Source: Ferrovibrio sp. MS7 (GTDB taxonomy: Bacteria > Pseudomonadota > Alphaproteobacteria > Ferrovibrionales > Ferrovibrionaceae). Taken from it: a DNA stretch of 64,000 bases. Under the pieces are notes generated by a model. The model was given only the letters and a program-made list of their open reading frames with translations. It was not told the origin of the DNA and ran no database searches. This document shows, in pieces, positions 8,130 through 17,081 of the stretch (positions are counted from its first letter, which is position 1; every line of letters begins with the position of its first letter). The stretch lies in contig NZ_JBBKBA010000002.1 of assembly GCF_038404985.1 (NCBI RefSeq), positions 372,001-436,000 on the forward strand, read 5' to 3'. Position numbers and translations under genes: made by a program.

Positions 8130-10432
8130 CGCTGCTGCAGGATTTCCCAGATGCGTTCTGGTGTCGCCGGCATATCGACATGCCTGACGTTCAGCGCATC
8201 GGCCAGCGCGTTCATCACCGCCGGCGGCGCACCAACCGCGCCCGCCTCGCCAGCGCCCTTGACGCCCAGCGGGTTGGTCTTGCACGGCACCTCGCAGAGG
8301 ATCACTTGGATGTCCGGCATATCGTCTGCACGCGGCATGCAATAATCGGTGAAGCTGCCGGTGAGCAACTGGCCATCGGCATCATAGACCACGCGCTCAT
8401 ACAGCGCCTGGCCAATGCCCTGAGCGACACCACCCTGGATCTGGCCTTCCACGATCATGGGGTTGATCACCTTGCCCATGTCGTCGGCAACGACATAGCG
8501 GGTGACGGTGGCGATGCCGGTGGCTTCGTCCACTTCCACTTCCGCCACATGGCAGCCATTGGGGAAGGTGATCGCCTGGACCTGGAAATCGGCTGCCGTG
8601 TCGAGGCCAGCCGGCTGATCCGCTGCGGCGCCTGAGCGCAACCGCGCGGTGGCCGCCACTTCCAGGATGCTGGCGCCTCGGTCGGTGCCGGCGATACGGA
8701 ACTGGCCATCATTGAACTCGATATCGGCCACGGCCGCTTCCAGCATGTCAGCGGCGATATCCTTGCCCTTCTCAATCACCTTGTCGCTGGCGGCGAGAAT
8801 GGCGCCGCCCTCGGAATAGAGCGAACGCGCGCCGCCGGTGCCGCCGCCCGTGGGGATGCGGTCGGAATCGCCCTGGGTGACGCGGATTTTCTCGAACGGC
8901 ACGCCAAGCTTGTTGTGGATGAGCTGCATGTAGGCGGTCTCATGGCCCTGGCCGGTCGACTGGGTGCCGACCAGCACTTCCACATCACCGCCCTCATGGA
9001 ACAGGATTTCCGCCCGCTCGGTCGGGGCACCACCGGTGGCTTCGAGATAATAGGCCATGCCGACGCCCAGCCGCTTGCCGCGCTTGGCGGCTTCCTTGCG
9101 CCGTGCTTCCGCGCCGGCCCAATCGAACGCCTTCAGCGCCGTGGCCGAGGTATTCTCGAACTCGCCCGAGTCATAGGTGAGGCCCATGGCGCTGGTCCAC
9201 GGGAAGGCCGAGGGCGGGATATAGTTCTTGCGCCGCAATTCCGAACGCTCGACGCCGAGTTCCACCGCCGCCACGTCGATCAGGCGCTCCATGATGTAGT
9301 TCGATTCCGGGCGGCCGGCACCGCGATAGGCATCCACCGGCACCGTGTTGGTGAATACGCCCTCGACGCGGGCATGCACCGCCTGGAAACGGTAGACCGA
9401 GGACAGCACCTTGGTGCCGGCCATGGTCGGGATCATCGGCGCATAAGTGGAAAGATAGGCGCCCATATCGGCGATGTTATGCACACGCAGCGCCAGGAAA
9501 TTATGGTCCTTGTCCAATGCCAGCTCGGCCTCGGTGAGATTGGCGCGGCCATGGGTATCGGTGAGGAAGGCCTCGGCGCGGTCCGACGTCCACTTCACCG
9601 GACGCTTCAGTTCGCGCGCGGCGAACAGCGTCATCACCTGCTCCGGATAGATGAAGATCTTCATGCCGAAGCCGCCGCCAACATCGGTGGTATGCACCGA
9701 GAATTGCGCCGGCTCGACGCTGAAAATCTTCGACAGCAAATTCTTCTGCACCCACACGCCCTGGGTCGGGGTGTAGAGCGTGAAGCGGTTGCTTTCGGCA
9801 TCATGCGCCGCCAGCGCGGCACGCGCCTCCATCGAGGCGACGACGATGCGGTTGTTGGTCAGGCGCAGCTTCACTGTGTGGGCGGCGGCGGCGAAGAGTT
9901 CGTCCACCTTGTCCTTCTTGCCAACTTCCCAATCGAACACGCGGTTGTTCGGCGCCTCGGGCCAGATCTGCGGCTGGCCGGGCTGCATCGCGGTGGCCAT
10001 GTCGGGCGCCGCCGGCAGCGGATCATAGTCTACCGCCACCAGTTCGGCGCCATCGCGCGCCTGTGCCAGGGTCTCGGCCACAACGAAAGCGATCGGATCG
10101 CCGACATGGCGCACGAAGCCTTCGGCGAGCGCCGGGCGCGGCGGATCGGCGCGCTTGCTGCCATCACGGTTCTTCAGCGGAATGGTACAAGGCAGGTCGC
10201 CGATCTTGGCGTCGCGCAGGTCGGCCACGGTGTAGACCGCCAGCACACCCGGCGCCTGGCGGGCTTCCGAGGTATCGATGCCAAGGATGCGGGCATGGGC
10301 ATGGGGCGAGCGCAGGAAATAACCGAAGGCCTGGCCCGGCAGGCTGATATCGTCGGTGTAGCGGCCCTGGCCGGTAATGAAACGCTTGTCCTCCACCCGG
10401 CGGACCGGCTGGCTGAGGCCGAACTTGCTCAT
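8114..10432 (-). CDS. Xanthine dehydrogenase-family molybdopterin-binding large subunit (CoxL-like)
   Basis: A 772-residue molybdenum hydroxylase catalytic subunit. The N-terminal a/b hammerhead domain (about residues 18-130, GRYTDDI and RSPHAHARI) and the molybdopterin domains with TDVGGGFGMK (250-258) are present. The active-site loop is AYRGAGR (368-374), the form-II/CoxL-homologue type, not the Cys-containing AYxCSFR loop of true aerobic CO dehydrogenase. The C-terminal KGAGEAG holds the expected catalytic Glu. CoxM (FAD) and CoxS (2Fe-2S) partners are absent from the neighbours, so it is an orphan here. AAGGAA precedes the ATG. Substrate unknown; databases may over-call it a carbon monoxide dehydrogenase. 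Confidence 0.92.
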   Translation of the reverse strand: MSKFGLSQPVRRVEDKRFITGQGRYTDDISLPGQAFGYFLRSPHAHARILGIDTSEARQAPGVLAVYTVADLRDAKIGDLPCTIPLKNRDGSKRADPPRPALAEGFVRHVGDPIAFVVAETLAQARDGAELVAVDYDPLPAAPDMATAMQPGQPQIWPEAPNNRVFDWEVGKKDKVDELFAAAAHTVKLRLTNNRIVVASMEARAALAAHDAESNRFTLYTPTQGVWVQKNLLSKIFSVEPAQFSVHTTDVGGGFGMKIFIYPEQVMTLFAARELKRPVKWTSDRAEAFLTDTHGRANLTEAELALDKDHNFLALRVHNIADMGAYLSTYAPMIPTMAGTKVLSSVYRFQAVHARVEGVFTNTVPVDAYRGAGRPESNYIMERLIDVAAVELGVERSELRRKNYIPPSAFPWTSAMGLTYDSGEFENTSATALKAFDWAGAEARRKEAAKRGKRLGVGMAYYLEATGGAPTERAEILFHEGGDVEVLVGTQSTGQGHETAYMQLIHNKLGVPFEKIRVTQGDSDRIPTGGGTGGARSLYSEGGAILAASDKVIEKGKDIAADMLEAAVADIEFNDGQFRIAGTDRGASILEVAATARLRSGAAADQPAGLDTAADFQVQAITFPNGCHVAEVEVDEATGIATVTRYVVADDMGKVINPMIVEGQIQGGVAQGIGQALYERVVYDADGQLLTGSFTDYCMPRADDMPDIQVILCEVPCKTNPLGVKGAGEAGAVGAPPAVMNALADALNVRHVDMPATPERIWEILQQRQAAE

Positions 10433-10507
10433 GCGCGTATTCCTTGGAAGCGGGGCTTAAAACGGGGAGTCAGATTGGGAATGATGATAGGGATTCCGGC
10501 TGGTGTT

Positions 10508-11770
10508 TCAAGCCGCCTCCCGCAGCGCCCGATAGGTCCAGAATGGCAGGGCGCCCAGCACCACGCAGATACCGGAATAGACGAAAACCGCGTTGTAGCT
10601 GCCGGTAAGATCGTGCAGCAGCGCACCGAGATAGCTGCCGGCCGCTATGCCGAGGCCACTGCCGAGCATCACCGTGCCGAAGATGTTACCAAGCCGCCGG
10701 CCCTGGAAGATGCGCGCCGCCGTGGAACTGACCATCGGGCCACGGGCGCCGAAGGTGAGGCCGATGCAGAGCACGAAAACCGCGATCAGCAGCTCATTGA
10801 AATAGAACTGCAACGCCCATAGCGCCAGCAGGCCGGTAAGGCTGAAGATATAGGACAGCAGGGCCGAGGCATGGCGCCCGATGCGGCCATCGGCCCAGGC
10901 GAAACCGATGATGCCGATCGGCGTCAGGATGCCGACCAGACCGTAGACCGAAGCCGCCTTGAGTGGCGGATAGCCGAGTTCGACCAGATAGGCGACACCC
11001 TGCACCATCACCGAGAAGATGCCGGAGCCGGTGAAGAAGAATACCGAAGCCAGGCCCCAGAAGGCCGGCTCGCGCAACGCCTTGCCGAGCGTCCATTCAT
11101 GCTGGCCGCTGCTGCCGCTCGACATCGCCAGCCGTGCTGCCTGCCAGCCGGGCGAGCCCGCCTGGGCGCGGCGCCAGTCCAGTATCGGCAGCAGCATCAC
11201 GCCGACCAGCGGCAAAGCCGCAAGGCCGAGATAGGCGATACGCCAACCAAACGTCTCGATCATCCACTGCGACAACGGCACAATCAGCAATGTGCCGATG
11301 CCGAGTCCGGCATAAACCAGACTGACGCTCCGGGAGAGTTTGGCGCCCTCGAACCAGCGCGCCAGGAAGGCGGAATGCGCGGCATTGCCAAGCGCCGCCG
11401 AGCCACAGCCGACCAGCAGCCCGATGGCGATATAGAGTTGCCACAGTTCCCGGGCGAAGGAGGCGAGGCCGAGACCGAGGATGAACAGCACCAGGCCGGT
11501 GACATAGATGCGCCGCGCCCCGAAACGGTCGAAACCATAGCCGGCCAACGGCGCACCGAAGCCGGCGATCAGCATCATCAGCGAATAGATGGTGGCAACA
11601 TGGGCACGGTCGGCGGCGAATTCACGGGTCAACGGCAGCAGGAAGGCGGTGAAGCATTCGCTCAAGCCGCGATTGATGACACTGAACAGGAAGCAGATCG
11701 TCGCCACCGCCATCGGCAGGCGGGGCGGTACCAGCGTTGTACTACTTGATCCGTCGTCCGGCATGGTCAT
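10508..11770 (-). CDS. MFS transporter
   Basis: A 12-helix major facilitator of 420 residues, located in the inner membrane. The loop between helices 2 and 3 reads GYGFDRFGARRIYV, the standard MFS motif A position. The style resembles monocarboxylate/oxalate-formate-like bacterial MFS carriers, but the substrate is not readable. The ATG overlaps the stop of the upstream acyl-CoA dehydrogenase as ATGA, so the two are probably translated together; the carrier may import the acid whose CoA ester the dehydrogenase uses. A second ATG two codons later is an equally possible start. Confidence 0.9.
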   Translation of the reverse strand: MTMPDDGSSSTTLVPPRLPMAVATICFLFSVINRGLSECFTAFLLPLTREFAADRAHVATIYSLMMLIAGFGAPLAGYGFDRFGARRIYVTGLVLFILGLGLASFARELWQLYIAIGLLVGCGSAALGNAAHSAFLARWFEGAKLSRSVSLVYAGLGIGTLLIVPLSQWMIETFGWRIAYLGLAALPLVGVMLLPILDWRRAQAGSPGWQAARLAMSSGSSGQHEWTLGKALREPAFWGLASVFFFTGSGIFSVMVQGVAYLVELGYPPLKAASVYGLVGILTPIGIIGFAWADGRIGRHASALLSYIFSLTGLLALWALQFYFNELLIAVFVLCIGLTFGARGPMVSSTAARIFQGRRLGNIFGTVMLGSGLGIAAGSYLGALLHDLTGSYNAVFVYSGICVVLGALPFWTYRALREAA

Positions 11771-12936
11771 GCCTGTGCCGCAGCATCGCGCAGCATGTTG
11801 CGCGCGATCACGATCTGCTGCACCTGGCTGGTGCCCTCATAAAGCCGGAACAGGCGCACATCGCGGTAGAAGCGTTCCACCGCATATTCCTGCATGTAGC
11901 CCGAACCGCCATGGATCTGCACCGCGCGGTCGGCGACGCGGCCAACCATCTCGGAAGCAAACAGCTTGCAGCAGGAAGCCTCGGTCGCAACCACCTCGCC
12001 GGCGGCATAGCGCCGGGCCGCGTCCTGCACCATGCAGCGCGCGGCATAGGCTTCCGTGCGGCTGTCGGCCAGCATCGCCTGCACCAACTGGAATTCGGCA
12101 ATAGGCTGGCCGAACTGCTTGCGCTCGCGGGCATAGCTTAAGCTCTCATGGATCAGCCGCTCGGCCGTGCCGACACAGAGCGCCGCGATATGCAGGCGGC
12201 CACGGTCCAGCACCTTCATCGCCGTCTTGAACCCCTGCCCCGGCTTGAGACCGATGATATTCGCCGCCGGCACTTTCACATTGTCGAAGATCACATCGGC
12301 GGTATGGGCGCCGCGCTGGCCCATCTTCTTGTCCGGCTTGCCGATGCGTATACCCGGCGACTTGGCGTCGACGATAAAGGCGGAAATGCCGCCCGCCCCC
12401 TTGTTGCCGGGATCCGTGCGTGCCATCAGGGTGAAGATCGAAGCATGCGGCGCGTTGGTGATGAAGCGCTTGGTGCCATTCACCACGTAATGATCGCCAT
12501 CCAGGTCGGCGCGGGTACGCAGAGAAGCGGCATCGGAGCCTGCTTCCGGCTCGGTGAGCGCGAAGCTGGCCACCATCTCGCCCGCCGCCAGCTTCGGCAG
12601 ATAGGCGCGCTTCTGCTCCTCGGTACCATCGATCAGGATGCCCTGGCTGCCGATGCCGACATTGGTGCCGAACATGCTGCGGAAGGCCGGCGAGGTCCAG
12701 CCTAGCTCCATCACCAGTTCGACTTCCTCGGCCATGTCGAGGCCAAGGCCGCCATATTCTTCGGGGATCGACAGGCCGAACAGGCCCATTTCGGCGAAGG
12801 CGGCGCGGATCTCATCCGGAATCCGGTCGTCATCCGCCACCTGGCGCTCCAGCGGCACCAGGCGTTCACGCACGAAGCGGCGCAACGTGGTGCGAAACTG
12901 ATCGAGAATATCCTTGTCCATCACAATGGCACTCAT
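11767..12936 (-). CDS. Acyl-CoA dehydrogenase
   Basis: A flavoprotein that introduces the alpha-beta double bond in an acyl-CoA, passing electrons to ETF. The length, 389 residues, is typical of the short/medium-chain type. It shows the N-terminal helical domain, FALTEPEAGSDAASLRT (FAD/substrate loop), the middle beta domain, and the C-terminal IHGGSGYMQEY and RLYEGTSQVQQ, where the Glu is in the usual catalytic-base position. It is first of a two-gene unit with the MFS carrier. Chain-length preference is unknown. Confidence 0.95.
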   Translation of the reverse strand: MSAIVMDKDILDQFRTTLRRFVRERLVPLERQVADDDRIPDEIRAAFAEMGLFGLSIPEEYGGLGLDMAEEVELVMELGWTSPAFRSMFGTNVGIGSQGILIDGTEEQKRAYLPKLAAGEMVASFALTEPEAGSDAASLRTRADLDGDHYVVNGTKRFITNAPHASIFTLMARTDPGNKGAGGISAFIVDAKSPGIRIGKPDKKMGQRGAHTADVIFDNVKVPAANIIGLKPGQGFKTAMKVLDRGRLHIAALCVGTAERLIHESLSYARERKQFGQPIAEFQLVQAMLADSRTEAYAARCMVQDAARRYAAGEVVATEASCCKLFASEMVGRVADRAVQIHGGSGYMQEYAVERFYRDVRLFRLYEGTSQVQQIVIARNMLRDAAAQA

Positions 12937-13054
12937 GTCAGAGAAATGAAATGCAATTTCGCATATTGCTTCCCCAGGAGAAAGTGTTGCTGGGAAAAGA
13001 GGTGGCGTCAGAACGCGGGGGGTACGGCAATACCTTTACCCCCACCCACAGCCA

Positions 13055-13828
13055 TCACCTGCGGAACAGCAAAGCTGCGGCCCAGCCAGCCGTCACCGCC
13101 AGCAGTACGGATATGAAACCATAGACCGCCGGCTCGCGGCGGGAAAAGTCGAAGATTTCCTGCTCGATGCCCTGCTTGTCGACGAATAGCGGCGTCGATT
13201 GCGCCGCGATCACACGGTCGTCGCGGATCAGATAGACTTCCGTCGTGTAGGTGCCGACCGGCACGGTGGATGGGAAGCTGATCTCGGTGCGGAACAACTT
13301 GGGCCCCAGGAAAACCACGCTGGTCTCCTCGCGGTAGAGGCCGCCCAGCGCCTTGTGCCGCAGGATGGCAGCGCGGTGCGGACTGGTATCGGGCTCCTCG
13401 GCTGGCCGGGTGAAACGGAAGCGCAGATTCTCGCCACCGATCTGCAGCCGCGCCAGCAAGCTCGGCGAGGCCACTTCCTTCAACGGCCGGGTCGAGGCAA
13501 CGGCGTAATAGGCCGGCACGCCCTCGAAACGCAACGGCGAGCGGTTGAGCCAGATGCCGGCTTCGCGCTTCTTCTGCCGCACGATGGCCGGGCCCGATGG
13601 GCCGCGCACCACCACCACGATATCGCCCGGCTCGTCCACCGAACCGAACAGCAGCAATTCAGTGCCGGTGAAACTGGAGGTGATGGCGATCAGATGCGCC
13701 GAAAGATCGGTGACCAGCGGCGCATCGGCCGGCACCACGGTGGAAGACAGGCCACGCTGCGACCGCGCCTCGCCGGCGCAAACCAGCAGCAACAGCAAGG
13801 TGAACAGCGTGGTGAACCGGCGCGTCAT
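13055..13828 (-). CDS. TIGR02186 family (Alph_Pro_TM) exported membrane protein
   Basis: A 257-residue protein with a cleavable-looking signal peptide (residues 1-24, hydrophobic LFTLLLLLVCAG), a large extracytoplasmic beta-rich domain and one C-terminal transmembrane helix (FISVLLAVTAGWAAALLF). The pattern and the LVTDLSAHLIAITSSFTGTE start match the alphaproteobacterial family TIGR02186, which is often beside TauE/SafE carriers. Here the ATG overlaps the stop of the upstream TauE gene by 4 bases. The likely role is as a periplasm-facing partner of that carrier; the biochemistry is unknown. Confidence 0.85.
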   Translation of the reverse strand: MTRRFTTLFTLLLLLVCAGEARSQRGLSSTVVPADAPLVTDLSAHLIAITSSFTGTELLLFGSVDEPGDIVVVVRGPSGPAIVRQKKREAGIWLNRSPLRFEGVPAYYAVASTRPLKEVASPSLLARLQIGGENLRFRFTRPAEEPDTSPHRAAILRHKALGGLYREETSVVFLGPKLFRTEISFPSTVPVGTYTTEVYLIRDDRVIAAQSTPLFVDKQGIEQEIFDFSRREPAVYGFISVLLAVTAGWAAALLFRR

Positions 13829-14751
13829 CGCAGATTCCCCGGCTCGAGCGAGTAGATATCCGCCGGCGGAATAAACAATTCCAACGCCAGGAAAATCGCG
13901 ACGCCAAGCACCAGGGCCGCCAGCAGGCCACGCAGATGCTCGCCGCGCAAAGCCGCACCGGCACGGGCACCGAATTGCGCCCCGACCACCGAACCGACCA
14001 GCAGCATCAGTGCCAGGGTGACATCCACGGTCTGCGTGGTGATGGCATGCAGCATGGTGACATTGGCGGTGACGAAGATGATCTGGAACAGCGAGGTACC
14101 AACCACCACGGCAGCCGGCATGCCGAGCAGATAAATCATCGCCGGCACCAGCAGGAAGCCGGCGCCCACACCCATGATCGCCGCCAGCACACCCACAACG
14201 AAGCCGAGCAGGAGCGGGAGCAAGGCGCTGATATAGAGCTGCGAGCGACGGAAGCGCATCTTGAAGGGCAGCGCCTTGAGCAGCGGGTGATCATGGAAAC
14301 GCTTGATCTTGCGCGGCGGCGCGGCATCGGCTCGGCGGCGCAGCGCGCGCACCGCATCCACTGCCATCAGGCTGCCGACAGTGCCGAGAATCACCACATA
14401 GGAGAGGCTGATCACCAGATCGAGATGACCGGCCTGGCGCATGTAGCTGAACAGCCATGCGCCGAAGCCGGAGCCGGCAAGGCCGCCGGCCAGCAGCATG
14501 CCGCCCATGCGGAAATCGACATTGGCCTTGCGCCAATGGGCATAGAAGCCGGAAACACTGGCCGCCACCACCTGGTTGGCGGAGGTCGCCACCGCCACCG
14601 CCGGCGGCACGCCGATGAAAATCAGTAATGGCGTCAGCAGGAAGCCGCCGCCGACGCCGAACAGGCCGGAGAGATAGCCAACCGCGCCGCCCAGGCCAAG
14701 CAGCAGCCAGATATTGACCGACAGCTCAGCGATGGGCAGGTAAATCTGCAT
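13825..14751 (-). CDS. Sulfite exporter TauE/SafE family permease
   Basis: An inner-membrane carrier of 308 residues with about eight hydrophobic segments in two halves. The family glycine-rich motifs appear in both: YLSGLFGVGGGFLLTPLLIF near the N-terminus and AIMGVGAGFLLVPAMIYLLG in the second half. Members export sulfite or organosulfonate products or move related anions; the substrate is not determinable. It is translationally coupled to the TIGR02186 protein downstream, a pairing typical of alphaproteobacteria. Confidence 0.92.
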   Translation of the reverse strand: MQIYLPIAELSVNIWLLLGLGGAVGYLSGLFGVGGGFLLTPLLIFIGVPPAVAVATSANQVVAASVSGFYAHWRKANVDFRMGGMLLAGGLAGSGFGAWLFSYMRQAGHLDLVISLSYVVILGTVGSLMAVDAVRALRRRADAAPPRKIKRFHDHPLLKALPFKMRFRRSQLYISALLPLLLGFVVGVLAAIMGVGAGFLLVPAMIYLLGMPAAVVVGTSLFQIIFVTANVTMLHAITTQTVDVTLALMLLVGSVVGAQFGARAGAALRGEHLRGLLAALVLGVAIFLALELFIPPADIYSLEPGNLR

Positions 14752-14779
14752 CGGACTCTAAAACGCCCTTGTTTAAGGG

Positions 14780-15142
14780 TTACACTGCTGCGTGACCGGT
14801 CTGGCTGCTGCTGGTAACGCCGGCGCGCTCAAGCTCTGGCCCGAGCCGGCCGGTGATGAAACAGAAATACATGCGGAAGTCGGAAACCAGCGACCAGTAT
14901 GGATATTTGAAGGTCGCCGGGCGGTTCTTCTCGATGAAGAAATGCGCGATCCAGGCCGGACCGTAGCCCGAGACCAGCGCCACTGGCAGGTACCAGGCAT
15001 TGCCGGTGACAATCAGTGCCGCCAGGGCAATCAGGGCCAGGCTGGTGCCGAAATAGTGCAATGCGCGAGCCTTCGGGTTTGAATGCTCCCTCAGGTAGTA
15101 GGGCCAGAAGGCGGCGTAGGTGGTAATGCGTTCATCCGCCAT
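14780..15142 (-). CDS. DUF962 / Mpo1-like membrane protein
   Basis: A 120-residue membrane protein. [21 protein letters not shown], then two to three hydrophobic stretches, [18 protein letters not shown] and [15 protein letters not shown] match the DUF962 (YGL010w/Mpo1-like) family, whose yeast member is a dioxygenase acting on 2-hydroxy fatty acids. The conserved histidines (HS, LHYF, AHFF) are visible. I chose the ATG of MADERITTY because GGAGGAAATT precedes it; a longer frame without a good site exists upstream. Its proximity to fatty-acid oxidation genes may be relevant, but it is transcribed away from them. Confidence 0.8.
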   Translation of the reverse strand: MADERITTYAAFWPYYLREHSNPKARALHYFGTSLALIALAALIVTGNAWYLPVALVSGYGPAWIAHFFIEKNRPATFKYPYWSLVSDFRMYFCFITGRLGPELERAGVTSSSQTGHAAV

Positions 15143-15312
15143 GGCAATTTCCTCCATGCGCTGGCGCGGCTGGCCGGCAGCATAGACCTGCCAGCCTTGG
15201 TTTTCCACAGCCGATTCCACCCCATATGGGCCCCCTTGCTGCCCTAGGGGCAGGTTTTTAACGCGTGGAAGCCGCGACGATAGCTTGGGCGCAATTGTGA
15301 ATAAGAATCCAG

Positions 15313-15335
15313 TTGACGTTTACGTTAACGTAAAC
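15313..15335 (+). promoter_or_regulatory. MerR-type operator: 18-base perfect palindrome in the promoter of the beta-oxidation operon
   Basis: GTTTACGTTAACGTAAAC (15318-15335) is perfectly self-complementary. It directly follows a TTGACG hexamer (15313-15318) that looks like a -35 element, the usual location for a MerR-family binding site. The site lies about 77 bases before the MerR gene, the first gene of the operon. Its form resembles sites described for LiuR-type MerR regulators of acyl-CoA catabolism. The -10 element is not clear. Confidence 0.75.
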
Positions 15336-15411
15336 TAAGAGTCGGCCCCAGCAAGACGCAAGGCCGGCATCGCTCGAAGACGATGCGGCCGGAGGCAGTG
15401 GGAGGCGTTCC

Positions 15412-15864
15412 GTGACCGAGAAGACCTTCACCATCACCGACCTCGCGCAGGAATTCAAAGTTACTGCCCGCGCGATCCGTTTTTACGAAGACAAGGGCCT
15501 GCTGCATCCCTCCCGCCAGGGCATGAACCGGGTCTATACCAAGCGCGACCGCGCCCGCCTGATCCTGATTCTGCGCGGCAAGCGGCTCGGTTTCAGCCTC
15601 GCGGAGATCCGCGAGATGATCAATCTCTACGATCTCGGCGACGGCCAGGGCGAACAGCTCCGCGTCACGCTGCGGCGCTCGGCGGAACGGCTCAAGGCGC
15701 TGGAAGCGCAGCGCCGCGATGTCGATGCCGCCATCGACGAGCTACGTCGCTCGGTTGCCATACTTGAGGAATATCTTGGCCTCAAGGACCGTGGCGGCAA
15801 GGTGCCGAACATTGATGACTTCGTGAAGACCCGCAGCGACGCGATGCTGAACGTCGCTGAATAA
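15412..15864 (+). CDS. MerR family regulator of acyl-CoA catabolism (LiuR-like)
   Basis: A 150-residue DNA-binding regulator. The N-terminal winged helix-turn-helix reads TITDLAQEFKVTARAIRFYEDKGLL, followed by the arginine-rich wing (SRQGMNRVYTKRDRARL), then a dimerisation helix (about residues 80-125). No metal-binding cysteines are present, which argues against metal sensing. The start is a GTG with GGAGG upstream. It leads an operon of thiolase, hydroxyacyl-CoA dehydrogenase and two acyl-CoA dehydrogenases, so it most likely senses an acyl-CoA and controls them through the palindrome upstream. The family role is known; the ligand is inferred. Confidence 0.88.
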   Translation: MTEKTFTITDLAQEFKVTARAIRFYEDKGLLHPSRQGMNRVYTKRDRARLILILRGKRLGFSLAEIREMINLYDLGDGQGEQLRVTLRRSAERLKALEAQRRDVDAAIDELRRSVAILEEYLGLKDRGGKVPNIDDFVKTRSDAMLNVAE

Positions 15865-15928
15865 GCAGTCAGCAAAACCAAACCGTCTCGATCTTTATCT
15901 ATCTCGTACCCCTAGGGAGAAAACCGCC

Positions 15929-17065
15929 ATGCGCAATGTCGTCATCGCCGCCTATGCCCGTTCGCCTTTCACGCTGGCCCGCAAGGGCGCGCTGACCAAG
16001 GTGCGGCCCGATGACCTGACGGCGCAGGTGGTTAAGGCGCTGGTCGAGCGCAGCGGCGTCGATCCGAAGGCCATCGAGGACGTGATCGTCGGCTGCGCCT
16101 TCCCCGAGGGCGAGCAGGGCCTCAACGTCGCCCGCCTGATTTCCTTCCTGGCCGGCCTGCCGCAGGAAGCCGCCGGCACCACCGTCAACCGCTTCTGCGG
16201 TTCGTCGATGCAGTCGATCCACCAGGCCGCTGGCGCCATCCAGATGAATGCCGGCGAAGCCTTTATCTGTGCCGGCGTGGAGAGCATGACCCGCGTGCCG
16301 ATGGGCGGCTTCAACACGCTGCCCAACCCGAAGCTGCTGCAGGATTATCCGCAGGCCTATGTCTCCATGGGCATCACCGCCGAAAACCTGGCGAAGAAGT
16401 ATTCCATCGACCGCAAGGCGCAGGAGCAGATGGCGGTGGAAAGCCATCGCAAGGCCGCCGCCGCGCAGCAGGCCGGCAAGCTGAAGGATGAAATCGTCGC
16501 CATCATCGACGGCAACAACCGCGTTGAGCTGGATGGCTGCATCCGCCCGGATACCTCCGTTGAGGGCCTCGCCGGCCTCAACCCGGCCTTCGACCAGGCC
16601 GGCACCGTCACCGCCGGCACATCCTCGCCGCTCACCGATGGCGCTTCCGCGACGCTGGTATGCTCGGAAGACTTCGCCAAGGCCCATGGCCTGAAGCCGC
16701 TTGCCCGCATCAAGTCGGTGGCTGTCGCCGGCTGCGCGCCGGAACTGATGGGCATCGGCCCGGTGCCGGCGACCGAGAAGGCGCTGAAGCGCGCCGGCCT
16801 CAGCCTGAAGGACATCGACATCATCGAGCTGAACGAAGCCTTCGCCGCCCAGGCACTGGCTTGCGTGAAGCAGGCCGATTACGACATGAGCAAGGTGAAT
16901 ATCGACGGCGGCGCCATTGCGCTCGGCCATCCGATGGGCGCCACCGGCGCCCGCATCACCGGCAAGGCTGCTGCGCTGCTGAAGCGCGAAGGCAAGCAGT
17001 TCGCGCTGGCCACCCAGTGCATCGGCGGCGGCCAGGGCATCGCCACCGTGCTGGAAGCCGTGTAA
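15929..17065 (+). CDS. Acetyl-CoA C-acyltransferase (thiolase), operon 1
   Basis: Cleaves 3-ketoacyl-CoA with CoA, the last step of beta-oxidation. The length is 378 residues. The nucleophilic Cys is in [19 protein letters not shown] (near residue 90); the [10 protein letters not shown] and CIGGGQG segments with the second active-site His and Cys are near the C-terminus. AGGGAG precedes the ATG. The next gene follows after 16 bases. It differs from the second thiolase in this window, suggesting different chain-length or substrate ranges. Confidence 0.95.
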   Translation: MRNVVIAAYARSPFTLARKGALTKVRPDDLTAQVVKALVERSGVDPKAIEDVIVGCAFPEGEQGLNVARLISFLAGLPQEAAGTTVNRFCGSSMQSIHQAAGAIQMNAGEAFICAGVESMTRVPMGGFNTLPNPKLLQDYPQAYVSMGITAENLAKKYSIDRKAQEQMAVESHRKAAAAQQAGKLKDEIVAIIDGNNRVELDGCIRPDTSVEGLAGLNPAFDQAGTVTAGTSSPLTDGASATLVCSEDFAKAHGLKPLARIKSVAVAGCAPELMGIGPVPATEKALKRAGLSLKDIDIIELNEAFAAQALACVKQADYDMSKVNIDGGAIALGHPMGATGARITGKAAALLKREGKQFALATQCIGGGQGIATVLEAV

Positions 17066-17081
17066 GCGGAGCGCGACGCAT

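Noticed and set aside
8114-10432. Aerobic carbon monoxide dehydrogenase (coxL)
   Set aside because: The active-site loop is AYRGAGR, not the Cys-containing form, and coxM/coxS are missing.
8915-10822. A 635-codon plus-strand frame opposite the molybdenum hydroxylase
   Set aside because: Low-complexity composition rich in Arg, His and Gly, no domain, and completely antisense to a well-supported gene.
13010-13050. A terminator after the TIGR02186 gene
   Set aside because: GGGGGTA/TACCCCC arms can pair, but the loop is 12 bases and no T run follows.
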